Positions 7,933-16,681 of a stretch of DNA of 64,000 nt are shown one piece after another. Position 1 is the first letter of the stretch. Each line of letters begins with the position of its first letter. The DNA comes from Methylobacter sp. (GTDB taxonomy: Bacteria > Pseudomonadota > Gammaproteobacteria > Methylococcales > Methylomonadaceae), in the NCBI GenBank assembly GCA_024636505.1, contig JAGXGY010000042.1, positions 62,001 to 126,000 of the forward strand, written 5' to 3'. The position numbers and the translations under genes were made by a program. The notes beneath the pieces are model-generated. The model made no database searches, was not told the DNA's origin, and worked only from the letters and a program-made list of their open reading frames with translations.

Positions 7933-9840
7933 TTATCCGCCACTTGCTTCCGCCTGCGCTTCCAACTCACTCCAACGCTGGTAAACTTGCTCCAATTTCT
8001 CATCAATCTGTTTAAGCTCGCCCACAGTCTTGGCAGTAACAGCCTGATCTTTCTTATAGAACTCTGGTGCGCTGATTGTCCGGTTTAATTCCGTCTGCTT
8101 AGCTTCCAGCTCAGCAATCAGTTCCGGCAACTCATCCAGCTCCTGCCGCTCTTTAAAGCTTAGCTTTTTTTTCGTTACGTTGGGGGCCAGGGGCTTTGCC
8201 CCCGGTTTTTCCTGTTTGCTTATCTTGGCAGGTTCGCTCTGCTTGACCTGTTTAACATGATTCATCCAATCACTATAACCGCCGACAAGTTCATCGACTT
8301 CGCCGGTGCCGTCCAGCACAAAAACGCTGGTCACCACGTTGTCCAGAAAAGCCCGATCATGACTCACCAGCAACAAGGTGCCGTCAAAGTCGACCAGCTT
8401 TTCCTCTAGCAGCTCCAAGGTTTCCAAATCCAGGTCATTGGTCGGCTCATCCATAATGATCAAGTTGGAGGGCTTAGTAAATAGCCGCGCCAGCAGTAAA
8501 CGGTTTTTCTCGCCGCCCGACAAGCTTTTTACCGGTGAACGCGCTCTGGCCGGGGCAAACAGAAAATCGCCCAAATACGACATCACATGCCGCTGGTTAC
8601 CGGCGATTTCGACAAAATCGTTACCGTCGGCGACGGTATCGGCAACGGTCATGTTCGGGTCGAGTTGATCGCGCAACTGGTCGAAATAGGCGATTTCAAG
8701 CTTGGTGCCCTGCTCTACCGTGCCGCTATTCGGCTCCAATTGCTTTAACAGTAATTTTAACAAGGTCGACTTGCCTGCACCATTAGGGCCGATCAGGCCA
8801 ATTTTATCGCCGCGCTGAATCAGCGTGGAAAAATGCTTAACGATCTGTCGGTCTTCATAAGCAAAGCTAATGTCGCTGACCTCAATCACTTTTTTACCGG
8901 AGGCATCGCCTCTATCCAGGGACATTTTGCTGGTACCCTGGGTGTTACGGCGCTGACTGCGTTCGTTGCGCAATCTCTCCAGAGCCCTAACCCTGCCTTC
9001 ATTGCGGGTACGCCGGGCTTTTACCCCTTGTCTGATCCAAACTTCTTCATCGGCCAACTTCTTGTCAAACTCGGCATTCTGATTAGCCTCATCTTCTAAG
9101 GCTGCGGCTTTACGAGTCAAATAATCGTCATAACTGCCCTGCCAGGATACTAAGTTGCCGCGATCCAGATCGACAATACGGGTCGCCAGCTTTTGCAGAA
9201 ATGACCGGTCATGAGTCACGAATAACACTGCACCCTGAAAGTTCAGCAGCTGATCTTCGAGCCAGGTAATACTTTCAAAATCCAGATGATTGGTCGGCTC
9301 ATCCAGCAACAGTACTTCCGGCTCTATTACTAAAGCTCTGGCCAGGGCCACGCGCCGTTTCCAACCGCCGGATAAGCCGCTGATTTTCAATTCGCCGGGC
9401 AAATCCAGCCTGCTTAAGGTGGTTTCAACCCGCTGCTGGAAATGCCAGCCGTTATGGGCTTCGAGTTTATGCTGTAAATCGCCCAGCTCATTCAAAGCCT
9501 TGTCATCATCGTAATCCATGGTTAACGACAGCGCGTGATAACGGGTAATCCACTCGCCCAGTTCGCCTAATCCACCGGCCACCGCATCGTAAATGGTGGC
9601 CTCATCCGGCAATTCCGGCGTTTGTTCCAACCAGGCCAGTTTTAATTCCGGCTGCCGCCAAATATCGCCGTGATCGGCCTGGATATTGTCGGCGATGATT
9701 TTCATCAAGGTGGACTTACCCTCGCCGTTGCGGCCTAACAAGCCTACCCGTTCTCCGGCATCCAGCTGGAAGTCGGCGTTTTTCAATAAAGCGTGAGTTC
9801 CAAAAGCGATGGAAACATTGGTCAGTCGTAATAAGGGCAT
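7933..9840 (-). CDS. uup: ABC-F family ATPase Uup
   Basis: 635 residues from the ATG at 9840 (MPLLRLTNVSIAFG); the track start at 9957 adds a 39-residue tail that overlaps cinA and is unlikely. There are two ABC cassettes with no membrane domain: Walker A GRNGEGKST and GPNGAGKST, signatures LSGGWKRR and LSGGEKNR, Walker B LLLDEPTNHLD and IMDEPTNDLD. A linker and a C-terminal coiled-coil (about 570-635) are typical of Uup, which acts on ribosomes and branched DNA structures and limits precise transposon excision. It starts 1 bp after the cinA stop, so the two are cotranscribed. Length and domain order are normal. Confidence 0.93.
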   Translation of the reverse strand: MPLLRLTNVSIAFGTHALLKNADFQLDAGERVGLLGRNGEGKSTLMKIIADNIQADHGDIWRQPELKLAWLEQTPELPDEATIYDAVAGGLGELGEWITRYHALSLTMDYDDDKALNELGDLQHKLEAHNGWHFQQRVETTLSRLDLPGELKISGLSGGWKRRVALARALVIEPEVLLLDEPTNHLDFESITWLEDQLLNFQGAVLFVTHDRSFLQKLATRIVDLDRGNLVSWQGSYDDYLTRKAAALEDEANQNAEFDKKLADEEVWIRQGVKARRTRNEGRVRALERLRNERSQRRNTQGTSKMSLDRGDASGKKVIEVSDISFAYEDRQIVKHFSTLIQRGDKIGLIGPNGAGKSTLLKLLLKQLEPNSGTVEQGTKLEIAYFDQLRDQLDPNMTVADTVADGNDFVEIAGNQRHVMSYLGDFLFAPARARSPVKSLSGGEKNRLLLARLFTKPSNLIIMDEPTNDLDLETLELLEEKLVDFDGTLLLVSHDRAFLDNVVTSVFVLDGTGEVDELVGGYSDWMNHVKQVKQSEPAKISKQEKPGAKPLAPNVTKKKLSFKERQELDELPELIAELEAKQTELNRTISAPEFYKKDQAVTAKTVGELKQIDEKLEQVYQRWSELEAQAEASGG

Positions 9841-9841
9841 T

Positions 9842-11068
9842 TTAAAATTCTTTATGTTGTAAATAGCGTCGTAATAAATCCAGTGCCAGTAACGCCGCCT
9901 GATTTTGCTTGCGTTCGATAGGGCCTGCCACTGAATGGGTAGTTTGATAACACCCATCTCCCGTTAACAATACATTATATAGAATAATGGCCTGGTCTTT
10001 ATCGTGAAATGTTTGTTTGTCGCCGGAGTAGAGCTGAACCAGCACAAAATCAGTAGCGCCTGTCTGATGAATTTCGCTGGCAACAGCCTGTGCGGTTGCT
10101 GATAAATCATCGGTATTAACGGTGACAGCAAGCTTTTTCGCCAGCCTTTCCAGCGATTGCTCATAGCGCGTTTCCAGTAGCCAGTCTTTGCCTAAACACT
10201 TAGCCGCCAACAGGCCCTGACTGGCGGTCTCCACGACCGCCAGCGTATGCTTTGCGGCAATCATTAGCTGATCAATGGTAAACACCAAGTCACCGCTGGC
10301 GCGCCCTAAGCCGTCAATTGCAAAAATAGAGCTACCCAGCTCTGCTACAATCTTGTCGACCAGCCCGATTAAAGCAACTTCAGGATAATCATGCGGAAAC
10401 AACAACTTGGTTTGTACATCGTCCGGACTGGCTCGAAAACCCAACTGCACGCTAACGGGGATTTCAATCGCACTGATGCGTTCTTGTATTGCAGACTCGC
10501 CAATGCCCAGCGTCCTGAGGATAATTAACCGATCGGGCCGTAATGAAAACCGGCTTGCCAAGCTTGGCTGAACAGACTCCAGAAATAAATGACGCATTTC
10601 GTTCGGCACGCCAGGTATAAAGGCAAACCAGCAGCGCTCGACTTGCAGAGAAAAACCCGGCGCCGTACCCCAGGCATTGTCAATACGCTCAGCACCTTTC
10701 GGCAACAGCGCCTGCTTGCGGTTCGATGCAGGCATTCCCCGGTTTCTGATCGTAAAAAACTGCTTAATCTGTGCAAAGGCTATTTCGTCGAATTCCAACG
10801 GCAAAGCGAAAGCTTTAGCGACCGCCTCGGCAGTCAAGTCGTCGCAGGTAGGCCCGAGTCCCCCGGTGCAAATACAGCAATCGGCGCGCACTGAAATCTC
10901 CCGTAACAAGGCGATCAAATCGTTCAGCTTATCGCCTACAGCAGTATGCCGGGTTACAGTAAAGCCCATGTTGACGGCGCGTTCCGACAACCAGGCCGCA
11001 TTGGTATCAACGGTCTGCCCGGTAACGATTTCCTCGCCTTGAGAGAATATTTCTAGTGTTGGATTCAT
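9842..11068 (-). CDS. cinA: CinA family protein with a divergent amidase domain
   Basis: 408 residues. The N-terminal half is the MoaB/MogA-like CinA domain (GGLGPTCDDLTAEA, IPGVPNEM), the part that handles ADP-ribose or nucleotide substrates in CinA proteins. The C-terminal half sits where the nicotinamide-mononucleotide amidase (PncC) domain belongs, but its active-site segment reads VVETASQGLLAAK where the family has AESCTGG, so the catalytic serine position is threonine and the usual glycines are altered. Deamidase activity may be lost. The gene precedes uup by 1 bp. Length is normal and the reading frame unbroken, so it is retained rather than a pseudogene. Confidence 0.85.
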   Translation of the reverse strand: MNPTLEIFSQGEEIVTGQTVDTNAAWLSERAVNMGFTVTRHTAVGDKLNDLIALLREISVRADCCICTGGLGPTCDDLTAEAVAKAFALPLEFDEIAFAQIKQFFTIRNRGMPASNRKQALLPKGAERIDNAWGTAPGFSLQVERCWFAFIPGVPNEMRHLFLESVQPSLASRFSLRPDRLIILRTLGIGESAIQERISAIEIPVSVQLGFRASPDDVQTKLLFPHDYPEVALIGLVDKIVAELGSSIFAIDGLGRASGDLVFTIDQLMIAAKHTLAVVETASQGLLAAKCLGKDWLLETRYEQSLERLAKKLAVTVNTDDLSATAQAVASEIHQTGATDFVLVQLYSGDKQTFHDKDQAIILYNVLLTGDGCYQTTHSVAGPIERKQNQAALLALDLLRRYLQHKEF

Positions 11069-11161
11069 ATTGACAACCAGAGTTAGGGACTATAATTAGG
11101 CTCAGCCGTTGCCGACTGCAGCATTTTAAAATTAAAAAAATCCGCTACAGAATACTCCAGG

Positions 11162-11397
11162 ATTACCATTCCACCTATTCACTCAAAAGCCGGGTGAAAG
11201 CCTGCAAGCACGATACCCATTCCTGTACGCCAATGGCGCCGAAATCGGCACATTACCCACGGCGACCTGTACAACGCAGGCCTATCCTACGGCCCGCCGA
11301 TGTAAAACTTACAGGCTCAAGGAAAAAAATTTGCGTCTGATTAAGGAAGCCGCCGAAGAAGGCTTACGCTTTTCGCGCAAAAACCGGAAGAAGGGCT
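11162..11397 (+). pseudogene. Possible coding remnant in the cinA-AEC gap
   Basis: The 426-bp gap has no intact gene. One frame on the plus strand is open for about 75 codons without a good start (passing through FLYANGAEIGTLP and ending LRFSRKNRKKG before a TAA), and the adjoining track ORF at 11411 overlaps the transporter end. It reads like a decayed gene tail. I cannot name the family. Confidence 0.25.
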
Positions 11398-11494
11398 AAC
11401 CGAGAGCGTCTTGATGCAACACGAAAATGAGACTATTGAGCGTCTGAACCGCCCGCATACACTCGGCGTAGTCTGGCTGTTGAGCGGCTATTCC

Positions 11495-12412
11495 TCATGT
11501 CAATACACGATGCCAGAACGGCAAGGTAATCAGGCTGATGGCCGTCGTCACCGTGACCGCCATCGCGTACAGCGAACTGTCCAGCCGATAACGATCGCAA
11601 AAAACAAGACCCAGCATCATGCTCGGCATCGACAAATCAAGTACAGCCACCGCACGGTATTCGCCGGTTATAGGCAAATACCCGACCAACACTATCGCAA
11701 ATAACGGCATCAGCATCATCTTTATGACAATAACGGGAATAACATAAGGGATATTGCGGACAGTGACGGCCTGCCACCTTAATGCCAGCCCCAGAGAGAA
11801 CAGCATTAACGGCACCACTGCGGCGGATAATGTTTGTAACACACCTAAAAGCCAAACCGGCGCGGCAACGTTATTGATATTCAGCATAACCGCAACAGCC
11901 GCCGCCCAAAATGGCGGCGCATTAAAAAACAACCATACCGGCCTGGATTTTTCTGTTGCCTCCTCGCCGTAGTGTCGCGCCACCATCGCACCGACGCTAA
12001 ATAATAACGGCGTGGTAGCAAACAAGTCCATTTGTATGACCACTGATCTAGCCCAGCTGCCAAAGGTTTGCTCCAAAACCGGCAAACCCAGGTAGGTTAC
12101 ATTGGGAAATGCCGCCGCCAGTATCATCGCTCCCATGCGCCGACGTTCAAACGTAAACAGCGCACCAACCATCCAGATACAGAGCATGGCTAACACAATA
12201 CTGCCCACACCCAGTAAGGTATACTGAAAGGAGTGCAAACTTATATCCGCAGACCACAAGACCTCCAAAACCATGGCCGGCAGCAACATATAATAAACCA
12301 CTGTAGTCAAAACCTGCCGCGTGTGCTCTGCGGACAAACCTGCCGGTTTTGCAAATCGCCAGCCTACGCCGCACACCATTATCAAGGTCATTTGTATTAA
12401 TGTTGAGCTCAT
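11495..12412 (-). CDS. AEC-family transporter (auxin efflux carrier-like)
   Basis: 305 residues with about ten hydrophobic segments, beginning MSSTLIQMTLIMVCGVGWRF. The intramembrane patterns (LLPAMVLEVLWS, FPNVTYLGLPVLEQTFG) match the Mem_trans/AEC family, inner-membrane carriers often exporting organic acids or amino acids. The FPNVTYLGLP motif corresponds to the conserved N-x-x-x-x-G-x-P segment of the family. Length is typical. It is not in an operon, lying opposite to rhodanese on the other strand with about 130 bp between the starts. Substrate unknown. Confidence 0.85.
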   Translation of the reverse strand: MSSTLIQMTLIMVCGVGWRFAKPAGLSAEHTRQVLTTVVYYMLLPAMVLEVLWSADISLHSFQYTLLGVGSIVLAMLCIWMVGALFTFERRRMGAMILAAAFPNVTYLGLPVLEQTFGSWARSVVIQMDLFATTPLLFSVGAMVARHYGEEATEKSRPVWLFFNAPPFWAAAVAVMLNINNVAAPVWLLGVLQTLSAAVVPLMLFSLGLALRWQAVTVRNIPYVIPVIVIKMMLMPLFAIVLVGYLPITGEYRAVAVLDLSMPSMMLGLVFCDRYRLDSSLYAMAVTVTTAISLITLPFWHRVLT

Positions 12413-12543
12413 CGGCCTCTATCCATTGGCGGGGGGTCAATTGAAATATAATCAAAATATATTATGACAATATCGGATTTTAACATTCACCGTTAAAACA
12501 AGTTCCGGTAATATATACCGACTTAATCATAAGGAGCGTTCAA

Positions 12544-12927
12544 GTGCGTTTATTTTCAAAGCAGTGCCAAGCCGTTGTATTTTTACTCATGACCAGCTCT
12601 TTTGCGGCAGCACAGACCAATACGCTGTCGCCTCAACAAGCCGCAACAATGTCCTCAGACAACAAAGCGATTATTGTCGATGTGCGTGAAGATGACGAAT
12701 GGAATGCGCATCATATTCCCGGTGCTATTCATATTCCGCTAGGTCAGCTCAATGAACGGCTAACAGAACTTGAACCTTACAAAAACAGTCCAGTAATCAC
12801 CCAATGCCGTAGCGGTAAACGTTCCGCAAAAGCGCAGTTGGCGTTAATGTCAGCCGGATTTTCCAAAGTTTATACTATGAACGGCGGCATACAAGCCTGG
12901 GACGAACAAGGCTTGGCAACTGAATAA
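12544..12927 (+). CDS. Periplasmic rhodanese-like protein
   Basis: 127 residues beginning at a GTG with a strong AAGGAG ribosome binding site. An N-terminal signal peptide (hydrophobic LLMTSSFAAAQ) suggests export. A single rhodanese domain follows: IIVDVREDDEWNAHHIPGAIHIPLGQL, then the active-site loop CRSGKRSAKA with the catalytic cysteine, and YTMNGGIQAW. These proteins transfer sulfur to thiol or cyanide acceptors. Here the role could be periplasmic sulfur handling, and the TauE/SafE-like exporter two genes downstream fits a thiol or sulfur theme, though pyrF sits between them. Confidence 0.85.
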   Translation: MRLFSKQCQAVVFLLMTSSFAAAQTNTLSPQQAATMSSDNKAIIVDVREDDEWNAHHIPGAIHIPLGQLNERLTELEPYKNSPVITQCRSGKRSAKAQLALMSAGFSKVYTMNGGIQAWDEQGLATE

Positions 12928-12936
12928 ACCTTCCTT

Positions 12937-12957
12937 TCACCTTTCACCTTTCACCTT
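12937..12957. repeat. CTTTCAC heptamer tandem repeat before pyrF
   Basis: Three in-line CTTTCAC units fill the space just upstream of the pyrF ATG where a ribosome binding site would be. Related heptamer tracts occur at 20350-20420, about 34838 and 43649-43670. Confidence 0.6.
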
Positions 12958-12961
12958 AAAT

Positions 12962-13687
12962 ATGTTTATCTCAACCAAGCCCATCCCCGTCCGCGAACGC
13001 TTAATCATGGCGCTGGATGTCTCCAGCATTTCTGAAGCGCAGGCATTGGTCGAAGAACTCGGCGATTCGGTAATTTTTTATAAAGTCGGCATGGAACTGT
13101 TTATGTCCGGCGATTATTTCGGTTTCATTGAATGGTTAAAACAGCACGATAAAAAAATCTTTGTCGACCTGAAGTTTTTTGATGTACCCGCCACCGTGGG
13201 CCGTGCCATTAAAGCCTTGAGCTGCAAAGGTGTCGATCTTGCCACCATTCACGGCAACGACGCCATCATGGAAGCCGCTGCCAAGGAAAAAGGCGATCTC
13301 AAAGTACTGGCCGTCACTGCGTTAACCAGCCTGGATCGTGGCGATCTTGACGATTTAGGCTTTGCTTGCGATGTGCGTGAACTGGTTCTATCCCGGGCTA
13401 AACGCGCCCTGCAAATCGGCTGCGACGGCATAGTGTCATCCGGGCTTGAAGTCTCTATGCTGCGGAAGGAACTGGATCATAAGCTATTAGTCATCACTCC
13501 GGGTATCAGACCGGTCGATAACCGCGAAGAAGACGATCAAAAGCGCGTAGTCAGCGTAGAAATGGCCTTCCAGAATGGCGCTGATTATATCGTCGTCGGC
13601 AGACCTATACGCGATGCTGAAAACCGTAAAGCCATGGCTGAAAAAATTCAAGGCCAAATTCTTGCACAGTTCCAACAGACCCAATAA
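12962..13687 (+). CDS. pyrF: Orotidine 5'-phosphate decarboxylase
   Basis: 241 residues, normal length. The phosphate- and catalytic-site motifs are present: LIMALDVSS, the D-x-K-x-x-D element in FVDLKFFDVPATV, and the C-terminal GADYIVVGRPIRDAEN. It makes UMP from OMP in pyrimidine synthesis, acting in the cytoplasm. The ATG has no clear Shine-Dalgarno because a CTTTCAC tract occupies that position; translation may depend on an unstructured leader. The TauE/SafE-like gene starts 9 bp after it. Confidence 0.95.
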   Translation: MFISTKPIPVRERLIMALDVSSISEAQALVEELGDSVIFYKVGMELFMSGDYFGFIEWLKQHDKKIFVDLKFFDVPATVGRAIKALSCKGVDLATIHGNDAIMEAAAKEKGDLKVLAVTALTSLDRGDLDDLGFACDVRELVLSRAKRALQIGCDGIVSSGLEVSMLRKELDHKLLVITPGIRPVDNREEDDQKRVVSVEMAFQNGADYIVVGRPIRDAENRKAMAEKIQGQILAQFQQTQ

Positions 13688-13696
13688 ATTCAAATC

Positions 13697-14425
13697 ATGG
13701 AATTTGGTCTCGCATTTACCACCTCACATCTGGTCGCCTTTACCATGGGACTGTTCAGCAGCATGCATTGCATCGGCATGTGCGGCTCGATTATCGGGAC
13801 ATTAACTTTAAGCCTTAGCCCCGAAATACGGAACAATAAAAACCGTTTGTTTCCTTTTGTGTTTAATTACAACATTGGACGCATCACCAGTTACACCATA
13901 GCCGGGGCATTGGCTGGCGTTATTCAAGCGTTGATCACGATGCCGATGGGTGACATCAGCGGACACCGACTGCTGCAATTGCTGTCCGCTGCCGTTATGA
14001 GCGGAGCAGGACTCTATATAGCCGGGTGGTTTCCGCGCTTTGCCTATATTGAAAAAATCGGCCTGCGTTTTTGGAAAATGATTGAGCCTTTCGGACGCAA
14101 ACTGATCCCGGTAAAAAATTACTCCCAGGCTTATCTTTTCGGCATGGTGTGGGGATGGCTGCCATGCGGTTTGGTCTATTCGGCTTTAGCGCTCGCCGCA
14201 ACCGCAGGCGACATCAGACAAAGCGCATTGACCATGTTGTTTTTCGGGCTGGGCACTTTACCTGCCGTGATGGGAGTCGGTATAATGACCGGCATATTAA
14301 CAAGGTTGTCCAGAATGCAGCACTTCAAACAGGCTATCGGCCTGTTTATGATTGCGCTCGCTTTACTGGCGGCCCTGCCCTGGCTTAACCCCATGGCGAT
14401 TACATCACATTCGGCATTACATTAA
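13697..14425 (+). CDS. Sulfite exporter TauE/SafE family (COG2836-type) membrane protein
   Basis: 242 residues with about six membrane helices. The N-terminal SSMHCIGMCGSIIG motif is the conserved H-C-x-G-M-C-G signature of the COG2836 DsbD-like inner-membrane proteins, and WGWLPCGLVYSAL the second cysteine-containing motif. Members are linked to thiol or copper and cytochrome oxidase maturation as well as sulfite export. Ending at 14425, it is followed 9 bp later by a sigma-54 activator on the same strand, suggesting one transcript. The exact substrate is unknown. Confidence 0.82.
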   Translation: MEFGLAFTTSHLVAFTMGLFSSMHCIGMCGSIIGTLTLSLSPEIRNNKNRLFPFVFNYNIGRITSYTIAGALAGVIQALITMPMGDISGHRLLQLLSAAVMSGAGLYIAGWFPRFAYIEKIGLRFWKMIEPFGRKLIPVKNYSQAYLFGMVWGWLPCGLVYSALALAATAGDIRQSALTMLFFGLGTLPAVMGVGIMTGILTRLSRMQHFKQAIGLFMIALALLAALPWLNPMAITSHSALH

Positions 14426-14434
14426 GAGGGTTTT

Positions 14435-15394
14435 ATGAATCATTTTAGCGCGATTATCGGTCAATCTCCTGCAATCGATTCCTTAATTCGTAATGCCAGA
14501 ATCGTTGCCGCTACCGACGTTACTGTGTTGCTTAAAGGTGAAACCGGCACCGGCAAGGAAGTGCTTGCCACCGCGATACAACAGGCCAGCGCTCGCGCCA
14601 ATAAAGCCTTTATCAGCTTAAATTGTGCGGCATTACCCGAAAGCCTGATCGAATCCGAGTTGTTCGGCCATAAAAAAGGTTCGTTTACCGGGGCGAATGC
14701 CGACAAACAAGGCCTGTTCCAGGCAGCCGATGGCGGCACCCTGTTTCTTGATGAAATCAATTCCTTGCCGCCATCGATTCAGGCAAAATTATTACGCTGT
14801 CTTGAATCAGGCGAATGTCTTGCCGTTGGTGACATCAAGCCTTACAAAGTCGATGTCCGCGTCATTTCGGCCACCAACACCGACCTCGATAAACAAATTA
14901 AAGCCGGTGAGTTTCGATCGGATTTGTTTTTCCGTTTGAATGTTGTGCCTTTAGAGCTGCCACCATTGGCTCAGCGCACTGAAGATATTGAGTCGCTGAT
15001 CAAACATTTCATGGTCTTGTTCGAAGATAGCTATACGCTGACGGCACCCAAATTCAGCAAGTCCGCGTTAAAAACGCTAAAAGCCTACTCATGGCCGGGC
15101 AATATCCGTGAATTGCGTAATTTATGCGAAAGACTGAGTATTTTATTAGCCGGCAGAGTCATCGAACCGGAAAATCTACCGCCTGAATTTAACAACAAAA
15201 TCAGCAGCAATGCGCCTATTGCAACCGACTTCACTTTACCTGAAACCGGCTTAAAGCTGGATAACTTAGAGGCTGATTTAATCGATCAAGCGCTGAACCG
15301 TACTAAAGGCAATCGCAGCCAGTCCGCAAAACTGCTGGGCATTTCCCGCGATACCCTGCTTTACCGTATGCAAAAGCATGGTTTTGTCGGCTGA
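14435..15394 (+). CDS. Sigma-54 activator lacking a sensor domain
   Basis: 319 residues: an AAA+ domain from residue 1, then a Fis-type HTH. Seen are Walker A GETGTGKEV, the sigma-54 contact loop as GSFTGA instead of GAFTGA, Walker [11 protein letters not shown], sensor patterns FRSDLFFRLNV, and the C-terminal helix-turn-helix NRSQSAKLLGISRDTLLYRM. With no receiver, GAF or PAS domain it resembles PspF in architecture, so its activity must be controlled by another protein or by abundance. RBS AGAGGG lies just before the ATG. Target genes cannot be told from the sequence. Confidence 0.9.
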   Translation: MNHFSAIIGQSPAIDSLIRNARIVAATDVTVLLKGETGTGKEVLATAIQQASARANKAFISLNCAALPESLIESELFGHKKGSFTGANADKQGLFQAADGGTLFLDEINSLPPSIQAKLLRCLESGECLAVGDIKPYKVDVRVISATNTDLDKQIKAGEFRSDLFFRLNVVPLELPPLAQRTEDIESLIKHFMVLFEDSYTLTAPKFSKSALKTLKAYSWPGNIRELRNLCERLSILLAGRVIEPENLPPEFNNKISSNAPIATDFTLPETGLKLDNLEADLIDQALNRTKGNRSQSAKLLGISRDTLLYRMQKHGFVG

Positions 15395-15469
15395 TAGCTG
15401 ACGGCTTCTCGCCCACAGCGCATAGCATCCACCGTTTAATGCTATAGGTGTTGATTTCAGAAATCATCA

Positions 15470-15516
15470 TTTTATGACCATGAAGATAATGAAGGAAGTT
15501 CTTCATGGTCATAAAA
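15470..15516. repeat. Perfect 16-bp inverted repeat with 15-nt spacer
   Basis: TTTTATGACCATGAAG at 15470-15485 and its exact complement at 15501-15516, between convergent genes. It has T's at the outer left and A's at the outer right, the reverse of a bidirectional terminator, so it may be a binding site, an insertion remnant or a hairpin RNA end. The rest of the 216-bp gap is featureless. Confidence 0.7.
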
Positions 15517-15610
15517 ACAAGTTATAAACTACGTTACCCGCCAGCAGCTCATGACAGTCGCCATCATATCTTGCTGATATCAATTCCCCACACTACAAAC
15601 TCACTTTAAA

Positions 15611-16360
15611 TCAAAGACTCTGCGGCAATCTTGCCGCGCGCATAATTTGCTTCAAATCCCTGACAGTCTGAGCCAAGCCTGAAAACACTGCCTGAGCGAT
15701 TATCGAATGCCCTATATTCAGCTCGACTATTTGCGGCAACGCACATATGGCTTCAACATTATAAAAATTCAAACCATGTCCTGCATTAACCTGAAGCCCG
15801 GCACTGTGCGCATAAATGGCAGCGTGCCTGATGCGTTCCAGTTCCTCCGCTTGCTGTAACGGATTGCTCGCCTCGGCATAACAACCGGTGTGCAACTCGA
15901 CCACCGGTGCGCCTGCTTTTACCGCTGCATCAATCTGCAGTTTATCCGGGTCGATAAACAGCGACACTTCAACGCCCGCCGCCGCCAACTTATCACAAGC
16001 CCATTGTATGCGCTGCAAGTTGCCTGCGACATCCAGCCCACCCTCAGTGGTCAATTCTTCCCGCTTCTCCGGCACCAGACAGCAGGAAAAGGGCTGCACT
16101 TTCACTGCGATACCGACCATCTCATCGGTCACCGCCATTTCCATATTCAACCGGGTATGCAGCATGTCTTTTAACAGATAGATGTCCCTGTCCTGAATAT
16201 GCCGACGATCTTCGCGCAAATGCGCGGTAATGCCGTCTGCACCGGCCTGCTCTGCAACTAATGCAGCCTGAACCGGCTCCGGATAAAGTGTGCCTCTGGC
16301 CTGCCTCAAGGTGGCGACGTGATCAATGTTCACGCCTAATAGGATATTTGTTTTATTCAT
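15611..16360 (-). CDS. pdxJ: Pyridoxine 5'-phosphate synthase
   Basis: 249 residues, normal length. Family motifs are clear: [16 protein letters not shown] at the start, [13 protein letters not shown], the phosphate-binding VELHTGCYA, and [16 protein letters not shown] near the end. It condenses aminoacetone phosphate with deoxyxylulose phosphate to form the vitamin B6 ring, in the cytoplasm. It follows recO in the rnc-era-recO-pdxJ order seen in many gammaproteobacteria, here separated from recO by a 300-bp palindromic repeat insertion (copy A). Confidence 0.95.
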   Translation of the reverse strand: MNKTNILLGVNIDHVATLRQARGTLYPEPVQAALVAEQAGADGITAHLREDRRHIQDRDIYLLKDMLHTRLNMEMAVTDEMVGIAVKVQPFSCCLVPEKREELTTEGGLDVAGNLQRIQWACDKLAAAGVEVSLFIDPDKLQIDAAVKAGAPVVELHTGCYAEASNPLQQAEELERIRHAAIYAHSAGLQVNAGHGLNFYNVEAICALPQIVELNIGHSIIAQAVFSGLAQTVRDLKQIMRAARLPQSL

Positions 16361-16388
16361 TTTTAATGAGTTTTCTAATTTTAGAATG

Positions 16389-16681
16389 GAATGTAATGGA
16401 ACACGGATAACGCTGATATTTATGATTGAATAAGATTTTTTGGATTATCATGAAAAAATCAGTTGATCGCCATTGTAATGGTTCTCCGCATTCATCATAA
16501 TCATCTGCGCTTCATTGTATTCAGCTAATCGGAAACCCCACAAATCACTGAAGACTTACTCCCTCTCCAGCCGGATGTCGTGCTTCGCGCTAAATAGTTA
16601 CAATTTATTTAGATTTATCCGTGCTCATCGGCCTAATCCGCGTCATCTGTGTTCTATTTTTTTAACTACTGAGCAGTTGCG
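16389..16681. repeat. Dispersed palindromic element, copy A
   Basis: The left arm carries GGAACACGGATAACGCTGA and an ATAAGATTTTTTGGATTATC segment; the right arm carries GCGTCATCTGTGTTCTA and AACTACTGAGCAGTTGC. It separates pdxJ from recO. Its right end encodes the last residues (ATAQ) and the TAG stop of recO. Between the arms is unrelated-looking sequence with no gene. Confidence 0.75.

Noticed and set aside
11411-11704. 97-aa plus-strand ORF before the AEC transporter
   Set aside because: Its 3' half is antisense to the transporter gene and no family is recognisable; at most the remnant noted at 11162.
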